From Micromonospora okii (GTDB taxonomy: Bacteria; Actinomycetota; Actinomycetes; Mycobacteriales; Micromonosporaceae): DNA of 64,000 nucleotides. The DNA lies in NCBI RefSeq assembly GCF_020884795.1, contig NZ_BBZF01000017.1:1-64000 (forward strand). Reading direction: 5' to 3'. The notes beneath the pieces are model-generated. The model had not been told where the DNA came from and made no database searches. It was given only the letters and a program-made list of their open reading frames with translations. Shown one piece after another: positions 62,445 to 64,000 of this stretch. The translations under genes were made by a program, and so were the position numbers. The number at the start of each line of letters is the position of its first letter. The first letter of the stretch is position 1.

Positions 62445-64000
62445 CGCGCTTCCGCCGTCGCGCGCAGCGAGCGCCCACACCGGTAGCCGCCGGCCAGCGC
62501 CGGCGCCAGCGTGCCGCCCGAGCCGGGATAGCCGGGGCCCATCGGCCCGGCCGCCACGTTGCCGCAGGCGTACAGGCCGGCGATCGCCGTCCCGTCGTGC
62601 CGCAGCACCTCCCCGGACGGCGCGGTGCGCAGCCCGCCCCTGGTCCCGAGCATGCCGGAGCGCAGCTCGACCGCGTAGAAGGGCGGCTCCTCCAGCGGGG
62701 CCAGGCACGGGTTGCCGGGCCGGCGCTGGTCGCCGTAGTAGCGGTCGTGCGCCGACGAGCCCCGGCCGAAGTCGGGGTCCACCCCGAGGCGGGCGTGCCC
62801 GTTGAAGGCGGCCACCGTCTCCTCCAGGCCGCCCGGGTCGATGCCCGCCGTCTTCGCGAGAGCGGCGAGGGACTCGCCGCGCAGGAACCAGGCGGGCGCC
62901 GGCCGGTGCGGCTGCGCGGCGCCCACCGGATACCGGCGGCGGAAGGTCTCGTCGAAGACCAGCCACGCCGGCGCGTGGGCGTGCCGGTGCGCCGTGGGGT
63001 CGAAGGCGTGCAGCGCCCGGGTGACGTCGTTGTAGTTGACCGCCTCGTTGACGAACCGGCGACCGCGCCCGTCGACGACGATCGAGCCGGGTAGGCAGCG
63101 CTCGCCGACGAGATGGCGGTAGAGCGGGGCACCCTCGTACGTCTCGTCGGGGTCGGAGACCACCGGCACCCACCAGCCCTCGGCCATCGAGTCCACGGCG
63201 GCGCCCAGGCTCATGGCCATCACCAGGCCGTCGCCCCGGTTGCCGGGCGGGCTCACGGCGACCGTGCCGGGCTCGCGCAGGAACGCCCGCTTGAGCCGGT
63301 CGTTCCATTCGAAGCCGCCGCAGGCCAGGACCACGCCCCGGCGGGCGCGCAGCAGCGCGGGGCCGGTCGGCAGATCGACGTGTACGCCGGCGACCCGGCC
63401 GCCCTCGACCGCCAGCGACGCGGCCCGCGTGCCGGTGCGGAACCGCACCCCCCGGTCGTCGGCGGCGGCGACGAGCGCGGCGACCAGGCCGGCCCCGACG
63501 GCGAGCGCCCCGTCGCGCTCGCGGCGGGCCAGCAGCTCCTCGTCGCGGGTGCCGGGCCACCGCCACCGGTGCCGCTCGTCGTAGGTCATGGTGGCGGCGA
63601 AGTGCGCGCCGGCCCGCACGCGGTCCCGCAGTCCCGGGCGGTCGGCGGTCGGGAACGGCACCACGTCCAGGGTGCGCCCGGCCACCCGGGCGCCGGGCCA
63701 CTCGCTGTGGTAGTCCGGCCGGTCGATCGGCGACAGCCGCAGCGGTGTCCGCGTCACCAGGTAGTCGACCGTCTCCGCGACGGTGTCGAGGAACAGCTCG
63801 ATCGCCTCGCGCGGCACCGCGCCCTCGGTCACCCGATCCAGGTAGCGCAGCGCGTCGGCCCGGGTGTCGGTCTGCCCCAGCTCCGCCATGAACGGGTTTC
63901 CGGGCGCCCAGATCATGCCGCCGGAGACGGCCGTGGTGCCGCCGAGCCGGTCGGTGCTCTCGACCACCGTCACGGAGCCGCCCGCGTCGGCGGCCACGCA
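62441..64000 (-). CDS. FAD-dependent dehydrogenase, fumarate reductase/ketosteroid dehydrogenase-like (5' end outside window)
   Basis: At least 519 residues are visible, with the start beyond 64000: the sequence enters inside the FAD Rossmann fold (MAADAGGSVTVVESTDRLGGTTAVSGGMIW). VLACGGFEWN, RGRRFVNEAVNYND and the C-terminal GLYACGNVAAGPMGPGYPGSGGTLAPAL are typical of the family, which introduces or reduces C=C bonds next to carbonyls. In this cluster it might aromatise a dihydropyrazole ring. It overlaps the oxidase gene by 4 bp. Confidence 0.83.
   Translation of the reverse strand, partial: CVAADAGGSVTVVESTDRLGGTTAVSGGMIWAPGNPFMAELGQTDTRADALRYLDRVTEGAVPREAIELFLDTVAETVDYLVTRTPLRLSPIDRPDYHSEWPGARVAGRTLDVVPFPTADRPGLRDRVRAGAHFAATMTYDERHRWRWPGTRDEELLARRERDGALAVGAGLVAALVAAADDRGVRFRTGTRAASLAVEGGRVAGVHVDLPTGPALLRARRGVVLACGGFEWNDRLKRAFLREPGTVAVSPPGNRGDGLVMAMSLGAAVDSMAEGWWVPVVSDPDETYEGAPLYRHLVGERCLPGSIVVDGRGRRFVNEAVNYNDVTRALHAFDPTAHRHAHAPAWLVFDETFRRRYPVGAAQPHRPAPAWFLRGESLAALAKTAGIDPGGLEETVAAFNGHARLGVDPDFGRGSSAHDRYYGDQRRPGNPCLAPLEEPPFYAVELRSGMLGTRGGLRTAPSGEVLRHDGTAIAGLYACGNVAAGPMGPGYPGSGGTLAPALAGGYRCGRSLRATAEAR

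Overview
The window is a piece of a very GC-rich actinobacterial chromosome, most likely Micromonosporaceae (Micromonospora or Salinispora-like). I infer this from the strong G/C third-position bias, the frequent GTG starts, the small SRP RNA - dnaX - ybaB/ebfC - recR - ... - lysC - asd gene order, and short intergenic repeats of a kind I associate with Micromonospora genomes. No genome comparison could be run.

Left part (1-21 kb): a mix of envelope and secreted proteins (VanW-like protein, DUF6230/DUF6114 pair, DUF885 peptidase-like protein, a GH81 beta-1,3-glucanase under a LacI-type operator, an M23 lipoprotein) and housekeeping genes (tadA with its associated protein, deoD). Two tRNA-Ser genes, CGA at 15.48 kb (+) and GGA at 21.4 kb (-), bracket a segment with a tandem duplication of an FG-GAP repeat protein gene, including its promoter, plus small genes of unknown function.

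Middle part (21-44 kb): conserved core. Small SRP RNA, dnaX, ybaB/ebfC and recR are followed by a complete oligopeptide ABC transporter operon with a triple 57-bp repeat inserted before its first ATPase gene. Then come an HNH nuclease, an MFS pump, leuA behind a leader peptide with three Leu codons (attenuation), a nitroreductase, lysC (with an internal beta-subunit start) and asd, a GAF-GGDEF protein and a CpdA-like phosphoesterase. Three copies of a palindromic repeat sit at the 3' ends of the ABC operon, the MFS gene and leuA.

Right part (44.7-64 kb): a biosynthetic region cut off by the window end. On the minus strand, tightly packed genes encode a PurC-like protein overlapping a ForT-type C-ribosyltransferase (beta-RFAP synthase fold), a PurB-like lyase, a Nudix hydrolase, a second and shorter PurC homologue overlapping a short-chain dehydrogenase, an MFS exporter, HAD phosphatases, a HisG-like ATP phosphoribosyltransferase and a glutamate racemase. 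Divergent or upstream are an enamidase-like amidohydrolase and two FAD oxidoreductases. The first three match the formycin/pyrazofurin C-nucleoside logic (ForC, ForT, ForB). The short PurC plus SDR plus HisG match the coformycin/pentostatin logic (CofB, CofA, PenA). My main inference is a composite cluster making a pyrazole C-nucleoside together with the adenosine-deaminase inhibitor that protects it. The N-N bond-forming genes are not in the window and should lie beyond 64 kb. A separate two-component flavin monooxygenase operon (44.9-47.9 kb) abuts the cluster; its membership is unclear.
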